Of a DNA stretch of 64,000 nucleotides, positions 34,997-46,076 are shown piece by piece; positions within the stretch are counted from its first letter, which is position 1; each line of letters starts with the position of its first letter. Below the pieces are notes generated by a model. The model was not told where the DNA came from and did not search any database. It saw nothing but the letters and a program-made list of their open reading frames with translations. Source of the stretch: Nepenthes gracilis (Eukaryota > Streptophyta > Magnoliopsida > Caryophyllales > Nepenthaceae); contig BSYO01000036.1 of NCBI GenBank assembly GCA_033239525.1, forward strand, positions 9,942,126 to 10,006,125, read 5' to 3'. The position numbers and the translations under genes were made by a program.

Positions 34997-37272
34997 TTAC
35001 GTCGTCCGCGTTCGGCCAGCCACTCGTTCCCACCCATTTATAGCCTTGCCGAGCAAAAGGCTCATCCATATAACGTTGGCGATCGTCATAAACCTCCTCA
35101 TCACCAAGGAACGATTTCGCGCAGAAGACATAGCAGGGCCAACACTACATCCAGCATCCATGGTAACAGAGGACTTAGCAATTTCAGCTGGTGGAGAAAC
35201 ATCAACCCCAGGAGACATGCACCTCACACTAGCCAAATTCCTAGCCGGAGGCCTATCAACCTGGCTAATGGTCCCCAGGTCACAGAGCTCCGGTTTGGGA
35301 GTGGATATGGGCAGTGTGTGGACCAATCCACGCTCCAAGATACAAGGCAACACTGCCCCAGCCATTGAATCCACAAAGGCCTCAACCGGACAGCCAGGCA
35401 AGGGGCACGAGCTGTCATCAGGAAATTCCAATGGGGCCTTGATCAAGGAAACATCTACAGCTTCAGCCAAAGAGCACTTGCGAGTGATCCGCGCGATAGA
35501 CTCCGGAGTAGAGTCATCAACCCCAAGTATTGGGCCAATCACCACAGAATTAGCTACCCCGTTTGACCCGGCAGCATGATCAGCCACATTCTGAGCACCT
35601 TCATCCAACTCAGGGTGCTCAGAATTAGTGTCCACATTAGCAAACTTGTCACTCATGGACCCATAATGAGCCTCATCATTCTCATAGACATCACCAACTA
35701 AACCTGAGGAGCACTTCGCATAGGTAGTCAGGATAGGACCGGAATCAATTAGATGGGCCGACATTGAAGAAACCAACCCACGTGCTAGGCAATCATCGGG
35801 CGGCGGGATTACACGATCGGCGATCCGAGCATTAATCGAAGAAGCATCGGCATTCCCGACATCCAACATTGGGTGATCAATGTTGTTGGCAACATAAGCA
35901 AGCTCTTCATTCATGGACCCAGATGAGCCCCAATCATGGACCCGGGGTGATCGGAGGAGCACGCAGCAAAGGTAGGGTGAATAGGATCCGAATCAAACAG
36001 ATGGTCCGCCAACGAAGAAACCATCCCATGAGCCGAGCGAAATCATCAAATGCGTAATTACAAGTCTCAGATCCAAAGCACACATATCACTAGCGAAGAG
36101 GAGACACCTATCCTAACAGAGGACTCCTTGTGAGGAGATGCATAATCTCCCCGGGCGAGATGAGTTTTTGGACATACACCCACCCACCACCACGCAGCGG
36201 ATCAGGACCTTAGGCATAGGACGTTTCTTTAATCTCGCTAGGGACAGAGTGATAGGCAACATCAACTTCCAACACTTGGAGGAAGCGAAGCACCCGACAT
36301 AATCTTGATTTTAGCTGGTTGAGGATCACCCTTTTTCATCTCAACACATTCTAGCCACATGAACCCGATCCATCTTGGCGGTATGGGATCACACAGATTG
36401 GTTTGCCAATCCTACTAGCGATCCAACTTAATCCCAATGGAGTCCAAAATTCAATTGGCACATTTGTCAACGAGATCCAAACAGGGATAGACGTGAGGAA
36501 TCGGTTCGAGAGACAAACCGGATACCATCTCGTGAGGGAAATAGGGAATTTCTTGAAGGCCCGGGGCCCACGAGCCGACAATCTTCCATTTGAGACACAC
36601 CATTCGAATTTAAAGAAGTAGAGACCTCTTTCATTGACTGCTATGTGACGCAATCCAAATCGCGCCCCGGATCCTCCATGCGATGGAAATGACCGTCGAT
36701 ATGTGTGGATGGTTTTCGGGGAAGAATCCCACCAAAGTGGCTCCCCGTAAATCGAGCACCGCTGCTTTACAACCTCATCGGGAGGTGAAATCGGGCTATC
36801 AAAATCGAGACCCCGAATGAGGAGGAAAATATTTAAGGGAGGAAATTGAACGGAGGCCCTTATCCACAAAGAACTTGAGCCCGTGGATTTAGAGAAGCCA
36901 TTAACAGTTTGATTTTTATGAAGGTATTAGAGGATACCTTGACCGTATGTGTCTTCGAAGGCGACACGGGAGAGCGGATGACCTCATCTCTGAACGAGGT
37001 GAGCCACGGCGGAGGGCGGCGAGTCCACCGGGGAGGCGGGAAGGGGGAGCCGACGCCGGGGGAAAACGAGAATCAGCATCCAAGCCCTTCAACTGCGCTA
37101 AAAAACCAGCGTCAGGGCCAGTTGGAGATGCGTGAGAGGTAGTAGGAAGAGGCGGAAACACGCATGAGACAATCGGGTCCTTCAATGACTTAGGAGGAAG
37201 AGAGGGAACAGGAGGACCGTGGGAATCGGGGTCCGAGGACGAACCGTGGGGAGCCCCCAAAGGTCCAGCCAT
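34997..37272 (-). pseudogene. Broken ORF1 with DUF4283 domain, LINE gag-like protein
   Basis: The start is the ATG at 37272 (MAGPLGAPHGSSSDPDSHGP), after a GC-rich leader. The first part is proline- and serine-rich, to about 36916. A frameshift leads into 36351-36869, which encodes the end of a DUF4283 domain: HIAVNERGLYFFKFEW and then IPVWISLTNVPIEFWTPLGL. Family members of this kind are plant LINE ORF1 or related nucleic-acid-binding proteins. More stops and shifts follow. The stretch 34997-35962 is open but acidic and repetitive, with a 248-bp duplication (marker GAATCAA at 35742 and 35990). No CCHC zinc knuckle could be recognised. The protein is not intact. Confidence 0.65.
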
Positions 37273-37488
37273 GGCCGGCGTCGGAGCCGCCGGAGCCGAA
37301 CGAAAGTCAGAACGAAATTCGAATTTGAATTTCGAAAGTTAGAGAGAAGGAGGAGAACTTCTCTTCCTAGTCGACAGATGCCATATATACATTTGGTAAA
37401 ACTGTGGTAAGGGTAAGCTTTTAACGTGATCGACCCCGCGCAGCGGCCCCATACCCAAAATCCGAGGATTTTTAGAGAGGCTCAGTAC

Positions 37489-37574
37489 CACGGGTGCTTC
37501 CGCGGATATTCGAACCCGGATGGAAAGGAAAGGCGTAAGCGTTACTAACCACCAGGCTGAACTCCGCTTCGGCC
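37489..37574 (-). promoter_or_regulatory. tRNA-like pol III promoter head (A and B boxes)
   Basis: On the minus strand the element begins GGCCGAAGCGGAGTTCAGCC, with GTTCAGCCTGGTGG resembling an A box (AGCTCAGTTGG in tRNAs). About 45-50 nt later GGTTCGAATAT (37506-37516) matches the B-box consensus GGTTCGANTCC except near its end. Order and spacing fit an internal pol III promoter of the SINE type. It is not a functional tRNA gene, since I see no matching acceptor stem or CCA-compatible end. Confidence 0.7.
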
Positions 37575-37590
37575 ATAATATTATAGTTGC
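37575..37590 (+). repeat. 16-bp target-site duplication, right copy
   Basis: Exact repeat of 33298-33313. It directly abuts the tRNA-like head, showing that the insertion is full length at its 5' end. Confidence 0.95.
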
Positions 37591-38253
37591 ATTCGTGATT
37601 ATAAGCTTAATTTTATTGTTACATATTTAAAATTATCTAATATATAACTTTTATGAATGAAATTATACAGGCAGAGTATAACAATATATTTGTAGCAGTG
37701 TAGGAATTATTCCATACTAAAAAACAGTAACCTATGCCTAAAAGTATAGAATTTAAAATTATTACTTTTATTAACGAAAGGGATTGAATCTAAAATGCTA
37801 AAAAGAAGGGTGGTGTTATGAAAATGACTAAGGGAACTTGGGTAATTTAAAGCATCTCTCTCCTTAGTCCTTAAGGCTTTTGAGAAAAACATTAGCAACA
37901 TCAAAGAAATATTATTTTATACATATTTTATAGTCATGGTATCTATCCATCTATCTAAACTTAAGTATCATATGATAATGTATATCCGCTTGATATTAAA
38001 ATTAATATTTTATTTATTTTGATAGGAACTCACTAATATAAATAAATAAATAAAATATTATTTTATTTAATATAATCTAAAAATAACTAAAGGGTATCTT
38101 TAATATTGGTGGCAGATCTTTAATTGCACGTGCAGACAGAAAATAAGAGGCTTGGTGGGCTGGTGGGTTACACGCCATGGCCACCATTCTCGAAGCTAGC
38201 TAGCTGTTTCTACGTCCTGTGAGCAAACCCTAAAAGCACCTTTATTAAAAGAA

Positions 38254-38286
<33 letters not shown>

Positions 38287-38640
38287 GAAGCACGAAGGAA
38301 GAAAGTAGGGGCGACGGGTCCATGGATTTACGACAGTGCAAGAAAGGAAAAAGGGAAATATTGTGACACAGATGTTCAACTTTATCAAGTTTAAAGTTAT
38401 TTCATGTTAAATTATTATGTGTTAGGAATTTAAACCATATTTAATACTAAAATAATAAATATTTATATAATAACATATTAAATTTTGGTGGAAAATTTTT
38501 GAAGGGAAAAGAATATATATAAAGGAAGAGAGATTTTAATATTTTTGATAAATAAGGTCATAAAATGAGTTTGACGACTGCCATTATATCGTTTTTTAAA
38601 ATCTATGAAAATACTATTGTAAATATCATATATACATATA
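37591..38640. other. AT-rich spacer with AAT microsatellite
   Basis: No gene is supported. An AAT repeat of about 10 units lies at 38254-38285. A short GC-richer stretch at 38140-38340 has no recognisable content. Confidence 0.6.
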
Positions 38641-39077
38641 ATGTGAGTCGGACGTCGGGGAGCTTGAGATAGAATATCTAACTTAAAAATTTGAAGAGCT
38701 CTCCCTCCTATAGAATATCTTTTTGGGGTGGGCTCTTCTATTGAACTTGTGCTCGCATCAACGGTGCTCTCATTGAGACCAGCCTCGACTCGAAGAGGGT
38801 TACCTGCGGAGAGTTCTGATCGAAAATGACTATCTGTAAATGAGCTAACCTGTTGTCAGTGCGTTGGGGTAGAATCTAGCGCCGTAGAATTAAAGTTGTC
38901 AAGTGAAGTGCCGCAAAAAGCAATCGCCGAGATCTGCAACTGTCAAAGGAAAAAAATGATGTGAGTCTTATATTGGAGAGTTTGAGACAAAACCTCTAAT
39001 TTATAAATTTAGGGGGCTATCTATTTTTAGAGCGTTCTTTTAGGGTAAACTTTTGCCTTAAACTTGTACTCACATTA
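38641..39077 (+). mobile_element. TRIM-like mini-LTR element
   Basis: Two direct repeats of about 120 bp (38641-38760 and 38959-39077) start ATGTGAGTC and end CTCGCATCA or CTCACATTA. They enclose about 198 bp with no ORF. The interior begins with CGGTGCTCTCATTGAGACC, a plausible primer-binding site. It ends with AAAGGAAAAAAATG, a good polypurine tract. ATATA flanks both sides as a possible 5-bp TSD, although the AT-rich context weakens that. The size and layout match terminal-repeat retrotransposons in miniature. The repeats are visibly diverged, mostly by transitions. Confidence 0.65.
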
Positions 39078-39238
39078 ATATATAACTAATAATTAAAAAT
39101 ATAACATATTTATATCGTAAAAACCACCACCGATGGACAAGATTAGTGGTGGGCTATGACTCTTGCTGCAACCCTTAGCTTCCATTCGTAATACAAATTA
39201 AATTATATTGAAATTTTTTTTGGGTTTGATTTTTAAAC

Positions 39239-39243
39239 ACACT
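39239..39243 (+). repeat. 5-bp target-site duplication of the gypsy element, left
   Basis: ACACT, repeated at 49163-49167 directly after the 3' LTR. Confidence 0.85.
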
Positions 39244-40122
39244 TGATAGGTCTCGGGACCCAAGGTCCAAAATTACGATTACGGGTCCAGAAGATCATAA
39301 GGGTAAGCTGGCCCAAGAGGCCCACGAGCCCAACTAAGCCCAAAAGACTAAGTTGGTCCTAAGCGCACGCGGATTCAAACTGAGAAGCCAAGAATAGCAG
39401 TGGCAGTCCAGGAAGACACTTTGACCCAAATAAGAACGAGGATGCCACGTATGGCTGACGTCATCAACCAAACTACGAGGACGGCCACAACCTTCTCGTG
39501 CCCTCAGGATAAAAAGCCAAATGACCGAGGATGCCAGCTCAGATGACTCGCAGAACACGTGCTGCAACGAATGATCAACGGCCTTTGACACGCTGTATCT
39601 ATAGGCTGTGACAGGTGTCCCTATCACGCCGCACCTGCAGAGTTAGTGGCAGGCAGCCCTGACGCGCCAATGCCACGTGTCCCCTTTTTAACGGCACCAT
39701 CTCCCTTATAAATACCCCCTTTCAGGCTGCTAAAAGGGGATTCTAGAAAATTTGTCTAAGTATACTGAGCAAAGAATTCTCAAGGGAGAAGAGAAAAGGC
39801 AAAGAGAAAGAGTGAAGGAAAGAAAGTAGCAAGACTTCATACACAGTAACTCACTGTGCAGACAAATAGCTCCACAGGTTCTCATTGTACTCATTCGTCA
39901 TAATAGTGAAACTTCTCGGACTTTTCATCCGTTGCCGTGGTTTTTACCCCTTCTCGTATAACGGGGTTTTCCACATAAATTGTGTGTTTTCTTTGTGTCC
40001 TCGTACTCCCGTCTCATCGTTCACTTTCTATTTACTTTGTGTTGTCCGTTTCTGCCCGTCCACAAACGCATAAGGCCACTCGTACTTCGATAGACGGACG
40101 GCCATAACGCACGAACGCAACA
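39244..40122 (+). repeat. 5' LTR of the gypsy element
   Basis: 879 bp, starting TGATAGG and ending CGCAACA. TATA box CTTATAAATACC is near 39704-39715. A CCACGTGTC G-box-like motif lies at 39672-39680. The 3' LTR is 22 bp longer because of a 30-bp duplication around CCGTATCTGCAG, offset by an 8-9-bp deletion near GCCCAAGAGG. Confidence 0.95.
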
Positions 40123-40141
40123 TTGACTCCGTCTGTGGGAA
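40123..40141 (+). promoter_or_regulatory. Primer-binding site of the gypsy element
   Basis: TTGACTCCGTCTGTGGGAA directly follows the 5' LTR. It resembles the (GGCG)CCGTCTGTGGGAA site common in plant Tat-type elements. The priming tRNA was not determined. Confidence 0.7.
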
Positions 40142-40217
40142 ACGACTAAAAATCTGCTTTCCACATCTTTTCAAAAAGTACGCGAACAACACAACAACTT
40201 CAACTTCAAGCCTCAAA

Positions 40218-41783
40218 ATGGTAAACACGAGGGCACAGGCAAGTGCACCCGCTAAAGAGGTGGCCTCACATAATGGCAGCCCCGACCCCTGCGCTAGGGT
40301 GGAGAATCACCCTGACCCTGCGGTTAGGGCATTGGCGGCCAAAATAGACGGCATGTCCCAGGGCTTCAACACGCTCTGCTCCAAGATCGAGGAGCAATTC
40401 AGGGGGGCTCCCTCCAAGGCCTCCCAAGCCGAAGCGTCCCAAGGCGGAAACAGAGAAGGCGATCGTCGTGAAAGGCCACCTAGTCGACATGACAACCCGA
40501 GGACCCAGGTGGCCTCCAGCAGCAAAGCCCCTTGGAGGGTTGAGGGCGACCAGGTCCTCGGGTCCAAGAAGAGAGACCGGAGAGGTGCCACTCCGTGGTC
40601 CAGCGGAACCGCCGCGAGCGCAACAACCAGGAGGCGGTTCCACGAGACGCTCTCCCGCGAGGAGCCCGCACGCCCCTGAGCGTCGTACAATTCAGGAGCT
40701 CTACGAGTTGAGGCATTACCTCAACGAAAAGAAGGCGGTTGTCCCACCTCGAGTGGAGGATAGACCGGAAAGAGGATAGAACCTGGTGCTCCGAGAGAGC
40801 AGTGGAGGAGGGGCTAACGCGCTCCAGTCTCCGTTTTTTATGGAGATCAGGACAAGGACGCTTCCTCCGAAATTCAAAATGCCTAATCTGGAGGTATACG
40901 ATGGCAGTGGTGATCCCATGGACCACCTCAATCATTTCAAGGAGCACCTAATCCTCCAGGGCCTGGACGAGACCGCCAGTGCCAGTGCTTCCCTTTAACT
41001 CTAAAAGGGGTCGCACGGATATGGTTCTACGGGATACCCACGAACTCTATCCGTGACTTTGGAGACTTGACGACGGCTTTCCTGTCTCAATTCGCCTCCA
41101 ACAAGAGGGTGGAGAAACAGCCCTGGCACCTCACCCTGATCAAGCGGGTGCCCGGGGAGAGTTTGAGGGGATTCCTAGCCTGATTTGTGGCTGAGGCCAG
41201 GCAAATTTCGAGAATGACCGATGAGGTGAACCTAAACGCCTTCCTCTCGGCTCTCGAAGGAGGTGCTTTCTTTAAGGACATCATCCACAGGGGCCCCCAG
41301 ACTTTCATAGAGGCCGAGGTCGTGGCCAGAACTTATATCGCGGCCGAAGAGGCCAACGACGCCAAGAGGCCAGAGAGGGACGATCACCCTTACCAGAAGA
41401 CGGTGGAGAGCAAGAGGAAGGTCGGGGACTATCAAGGTTCCCAGGCAACGAAGAAGCAGCACAAGGCCGAACAGAGCGCTCGAAAAGAGCCGCGGCCTGT
41501 GCACTTTACGCTACTAAACGACACCCGCACCAACGTCCTGATGCAGAATTCGGGAGAAAAGTTCCTAAAGTGGCCCAAGCCACTGAAGAACCCGAAGGGT
41601 GGGGACCAGACGAAGTACTGTGACTACCACCGCTCCGAGGGTCACAGCACTGAAGATTGCAAGACTCTACAGAAGGAAATCGAGGAGCTGATCAAGATGG
41701 GACACCTCAACCGTTTCCTTCAAAGGCCTGGACAAACTTCTAGACCTGAGGACGGCGGTGATGTTAAACCCCCCAGGAATTGA
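40218..41783 (+). pseudogene. gag of the gypsy element
   Basis: The start MVNTRAQASAPAKEVASHNG at 40218 is typical of Tat-type gag. The retrotransposon gag domain follows: PNLEVYDGSGDPMDHLNHFK near 40880, WFYGIPTNSIRDFGDL near 41020. A knuckle-like motif CDYHRSEGHSTEDC lies near 41620. Frameshifts separate the N-terminal part (to about 40679) from the rest. Stops include TAA near 40996 and TGA at 41181-41183, where relatives have Arg (CGA). Gag would form the particle that packages the element's RNA; this copy cannot. Confidence 0.85.
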
Positions 41784-44700
41784 GTGGCTACGGGGGTTGT
41801 GAATATGGTATCAAGCCGGCTGGCCGGAGGAGACGGGCACGAGCTCACGACAGCAAAAAGGCCGAGGACAGGGCTTAGGAGTGAAGACGACGTTATTTGC
41901 TTTAGTAATAGGGACCTGGATCATGTAACCTCTCCTCACTCCGACCCTCTGGTTGTAACTGCACTCGTTTTTTATGGAGCAAATGACTACCGGATGAAAC
42001 GAGTATTTGTTGATAATGGAAGCTCTCGCAATTTGCTGTACCTTGATGCTTACTTCAAACTAGGACTTAAGAAAAATCGGATGAAAGTGCCGGAAGGACC
42101 ACTTTACGGGCTAGACAATGAGCCAGTGCCCGTCCGGGGTATCATCCAGTTGGAGGTAACTCTGGGAACACACCCGTAGACAGCATCCAAGGTCCTCACC
42201 TTCCTGGTCGTGGACCTGCCCTCGGTCTACTACGCAATCCTCGGACGGCCTTGCTTGGCCGCATTCAATGCAGTGACATCCATCCCACATCTCAAGATGA
42301 ATTTTCCCACCCCGTACGGGATAGGAGAAGTCATCGAGGATCAATCCACGGGGCGAATGTGTTACTTAGTGCAAACCACGCAAGTAACACTTTCACAACC
42401 TATGGAAGACCTCGACCTCAGGGATGAGGCCACGCCGTAGCACGCTCAGCCGGGAGAACCAATCGTCCGAGTCTCCCTAGATCCCGCAGATCAGGAAAAA
42501 TATGTCCAGATAGGGAGTTCACTCCCAAAGACTGTCAGGGACCAGCTCACCAGCCTCCGACGAGAAAACTCGGACATGTTCGCATGGTCCCCCAGTGACA
42601 TGCCCGGGATCTCTTCTGAGATCATTGTTCACAAGTTAGGCATCGATCCTCTACACAAACCAGTCAGACAGAAGCGTAGGAACTACTCCACCGAAAAGTT
42701 AGTTGCCGTCCGCGATGAGGTCAAGAAACTCCTGGACGCCGGATTCGTCAGAGATATGCAGTACCCAGACTGGCTGGCCAATGTTGTCATGGTAAAGAAG
42801 AGTAATGGGAAGTGGAGGATGTGCGTAAACTTCACCGACCTCAACAAAGCGTGCCCCAAGGACAGCTTCCCCCTACCCAGAATCGACCAACTTGTGGATT
42901 CGAAGTCCGGCCATGAACTCTTAAGTTTCATGGATGCATACTTAGGGTACAACCAGATCAGAATGAGTCCCGAGGATGATGAGCACACGTCGTTCATGAC
43001 AGACCAAGGAACATACTGCTACAAGGAGATACCCTTTGGCCTGAAGAACACGGGAGCAACTTATCAGCGACTTGTGAACAAGATATTCAAGGACCTGATA
43101 GGCAGGAACATGAAAGTGTACGTTGACGACATGCTTGTCAAGAGCAGGGCAAGCGGCGACCACGTCAAGGACTTGGCCTAGACCTTCCACGTGCTTAGGT
43201 CCCATGGAATAAAGCTCAATCCAAGTAAGTGTACTTTCGGTATCGCCTCGAAAAAATTCTTGGGTTACATCGTGTTGCACCGAGGAATCGAGGTAAACCC
43301 AGAAAAGATCCAAGCGATCCTAGACATGTGATCCCCTCGGACGGTAAAGGAAGTCCAATAGCTTACCGGGCAGGTGGCCGCCCTCTCGCGTTTCCTGACA
43401 AAATCGGCGGAGAAGCACTTGCCGTTCTTCAAAGCCCTGAGGGGGACAAAGTCCCGAGACTTCCGGTGGAGTGATGACTGTGATGATGAGCTCCAAGGAC
43501 TCAAGAGCTACCTCTCAAGTCCACCCCTTTTAGCTTCTCCCCAGCAGGGCGAGGAGCTATACCTGTACCACTCTGTATCCGATACAGCGTTAAGCTCGGC
43601 ACTGGTGCAAGAGCAACATGACAGGTAGCAGCCCGTATACTATGTGAGCAAGACTCTCGCGGACGCCGAGACCAGGTATCCCCTCACGGAGAAGGTGGCC
43701 TTAGCATTGGTGTATTCCGTAAGGAAGCTCAGACCGTATTTTTCGGCGCACAGGATAGTAATCTTAACCGACCAGCCATTAAGGGCCATCTTGCAGAAGC
43801 CCGAGATCATCAGGCGACTGATCAAGTGGGCCATTGAATTGGGAGAATTCGACATAGAGTTCCGTCCGAGGCCAGCCTTAAAGGGACAGGCACTCGCGGA
43901 CTTCCTAGTTGAGACAACGGCGCCACCCAATTGTGACGAGGACAAAGCTACAACCGACGAGTTCGGCAGGACATCCACCTGAACCCTACACGTGGACGGC
44001 TCCTCCATGAAGGATGGTTGCGGAGCAAGTGTTATCTTACGCACGCCCGAAGGGCTAGAGATAAAGTAGTCGCTAACCCTGGGGTTCTTCGCCACAAACA
44101 ACGTCGCAGAGTACGAGGCCTTGTTGGCTGGACTTCGACTGGCCAAGGAGTGCTCGGCCAGGGATTTGATCATCTATAGCGACTCTGAACTGGTCGTCAA
44201 TCAGGTTCGCAAAAACTTCGACGCCAACAACGCACAGCTGTCTAGATACCTTTCCAAGGTTAAAGGCATGATCATGGACTTCAAGACAGCCGAGTTCGTC
44301 CACATCCCGCGGGAGGAAAACGCTAAGGCTGACACGCTTGCAAGGGCCGCAGCTTCTGGAGATCTAAAACAGTACGCTCGGGGAATGCGTGAAGTCCTGG
44401 GTAGGCCCAGCATCGAAGACCTCGAGCAGGAGATAATGCAAGTCGCGGACGGAAGCACATGAATAACTCCTTATCTGAAGTATTTATCCGACGGCTCGCT
44501 GCCCGAGGATCCAAACGAAGCCAAGAAGGTGAAAAAGATGAAGGGATGGTACACGATCATGGACGGCCAGCTGTATCGACAGGGCTTCTCAGCCCCTTCC
44601 TAAGGTGTCTTACCCCAAAAGAGGCCGAGTACACCCTCCAGGAGGTTCACCTCGGAGTATGTGGATCCCATATCGGGGAGAAGAACCTAACTTTTAAACT

Positions 44701-45694
44701 TATGAGGTAAAGATACTACTGGCCAACGATGAAGTATGACGCCATGGATTTTGTATGCAAATGTGAGAACTACCAACTTCACAGCAACATGAGCCATCAC
44801 CCCCACACAAATCTCCGAGCACTATAATCCCCGTGGCCGTTTGCCCAATGGGGGCTCGATATTCTCGGACCGCTTCCCCTCGCTCCCGGACAGAGGAAGT
44901 TCCTTATTGTTGGAATAGATTATTTCACCAAATGAGTAGAAGCAGTGCCACTAGCTAGGATAACAGAGCATAATGCGACTGAGTTCCTCTGACAGAATAT
45001 CGTATGCAGGTTTGGGATACCAGAGAGTATCGTGACCAATAACGGGACGCAGTTCACCAGAAAACGGTTCACTAAGTACTGTACCAGCCTGAGGATCAAC
45101 CTGGGGCACACGTTAGTAGCGTACCCGCAGGCTAGCGGACAGGTGGAGGTAACGAACCGCGCGATCCTGCATGGGCTGAAGACCAAGCTAGAGTGTTCCG
45201 AGGGCTCATGGGTTCATGAGCTGCCTTCGGTCCTCTGGTCATACTGAACAACGCCCAGAGAGCCCACAAGAGCGACCCCTTTTAGTCTTTGCTACGGGGT
45301 TGAAGCAGTCATTCCAATAGAAGTAGGCCTCACCAGCCCTTGGGTTGGATGATTCAGCACGACGAACAACAGCCAGAGGCTCCAGGAAAGCCTCGACGCT
45401 CTCGAGGAGGTACGTAATCAGGCGAGGCTTAGGATAGTGGCCTACCAGCAACGAGTGGCCCGCTACTACAACAAGAAGGTAAAGGCGCGACAGTTCGAGG
45501 TTGGGGACCTAGTGCTAAGGAGCGTGGAAGTCACAGGAAAGAACACTGGTAGAAACAAGCTCTCACCAAATTAGGAATGGCCGTTTTTGGTCTCCGCCAT
45601 CCTTCGGGGAGGGGCTTACAAATTGCGCACCCAAGAGGGCAAGCTGGTACCCTGGACGTGGAACACCACTCATCTCAGGAGATACTACCAGTGA
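41784..45694 (+). pseudogene. pol of the gypsy element (PR-RT-RH-INT)
   Basis: Protease: KRVFVDNGSSRNLLY near 42000. Reverse transcriptase: 42576-43181, with KSNGKWRMCVNFTDLNKACP and catalytic VYVDDMLVKS. RNase H: near 43990-44350, with LHVDGSS and IIYSDSELVVNQV. Integrase: core from about 44850, with WGLDILGPLPL, IVTNNGTQF and SGQVEVTNR. The second catalytic Asp of integrase is Asn in VTNNG. At least a dozen in-frame stops interrupt it, for example 42177, 43179, 43329, 43359, 43626, 43980, 44067 and 44460. It ends at TGA 45692-45694 after HLRRYYQ. No chromodomain is seen. Confidence 0.9.
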
Positions 45695-46076
45695 CAGCTA
45701 AGTCGTCTCTGACAAACAAAACTCGGACTCGTCCGAGCGACCCAAGAGGTCGTAAACAAAACTCGGACTCGTCGAAGCGGCCCAAGAGGTCGTAAACAAA
45801 ACTCAAATTCGTCCGAGCAAAAAAAAAGAAGTAGAAAAAGAGAGCCAAACGGACACGAGATCATTCGTTTAACACCGTGAGAAGCGTGCTCCAATGATCA
45901 AAAATAAAAAACAGGGCACTTATGATAATCTCAAACGTTCCCTTTTTCATTCATGTGTGTAATACAACAACAGGGAAGGAAAAAGAAAGCTAGGACTTGG
46001 TAGGGCCCTACGGGGGAACGACCCCGGATTGTCCTTCTAGTGAAAAAGAGTCCCCCGTGTGGCTTGAGGTCCCTAG
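45695..46076. other. Spacer between pol and antisense ORF, with short repeats
   Basis: AAACAAAACTCGGACTCGTC and GGTCGTAAACAAAACTC recur at about 45712, 45754 and 45796 with a 42-bp period (three units). No gene is seen. Confidence 0.7.

Larger units (their letters stand above)
33314..37574 (-). mobile_element. 4.26-kb non-autonomous retroposon: tRNA-like head, DUF4283 ORF1, LINE tail
   Basis: The element is bounded by a perfect 16-bp TSD. In element orientation it starts with a tRNA-like pol III promoter head (37489-37574). A GC-rich leader follows, then a broken ORF1 with a DUF4283 domain (about 34997-37272). After that comes a TGCTGC-rich 3' region of about 1.7 kb, ending in a short A-run (33314-33321). 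I found no reverse transcriptase, endonuclease or RNase H fragment on either strand. The 3' end is shared with the truncated copy at 6670-7489. The most economical reading is an element mobilised in trans by a LINE, similar in logic to mammalian HAL1 (ORF1-only L1 relatives), but here with a SINE-like head. The parts and TSD are seen; the mobilisation is inferred. Confidence 0.8.

Noticed and set aside
34060..35579. Several overlapping plus-strand frames of 86-213 codons
   Set aside because: They are antisense to the retroposon, Ser/Gln/His-rich because of the CAG-rich 3' region, and overlap each other in all frames.
37489..37574. Functional tRNA gene
   Set aside because: Only A- and B-box-like motifs are present; no acceptor stem or anticodon arm could be formed, and it sits at the end of a TSD-bounded retroposon.
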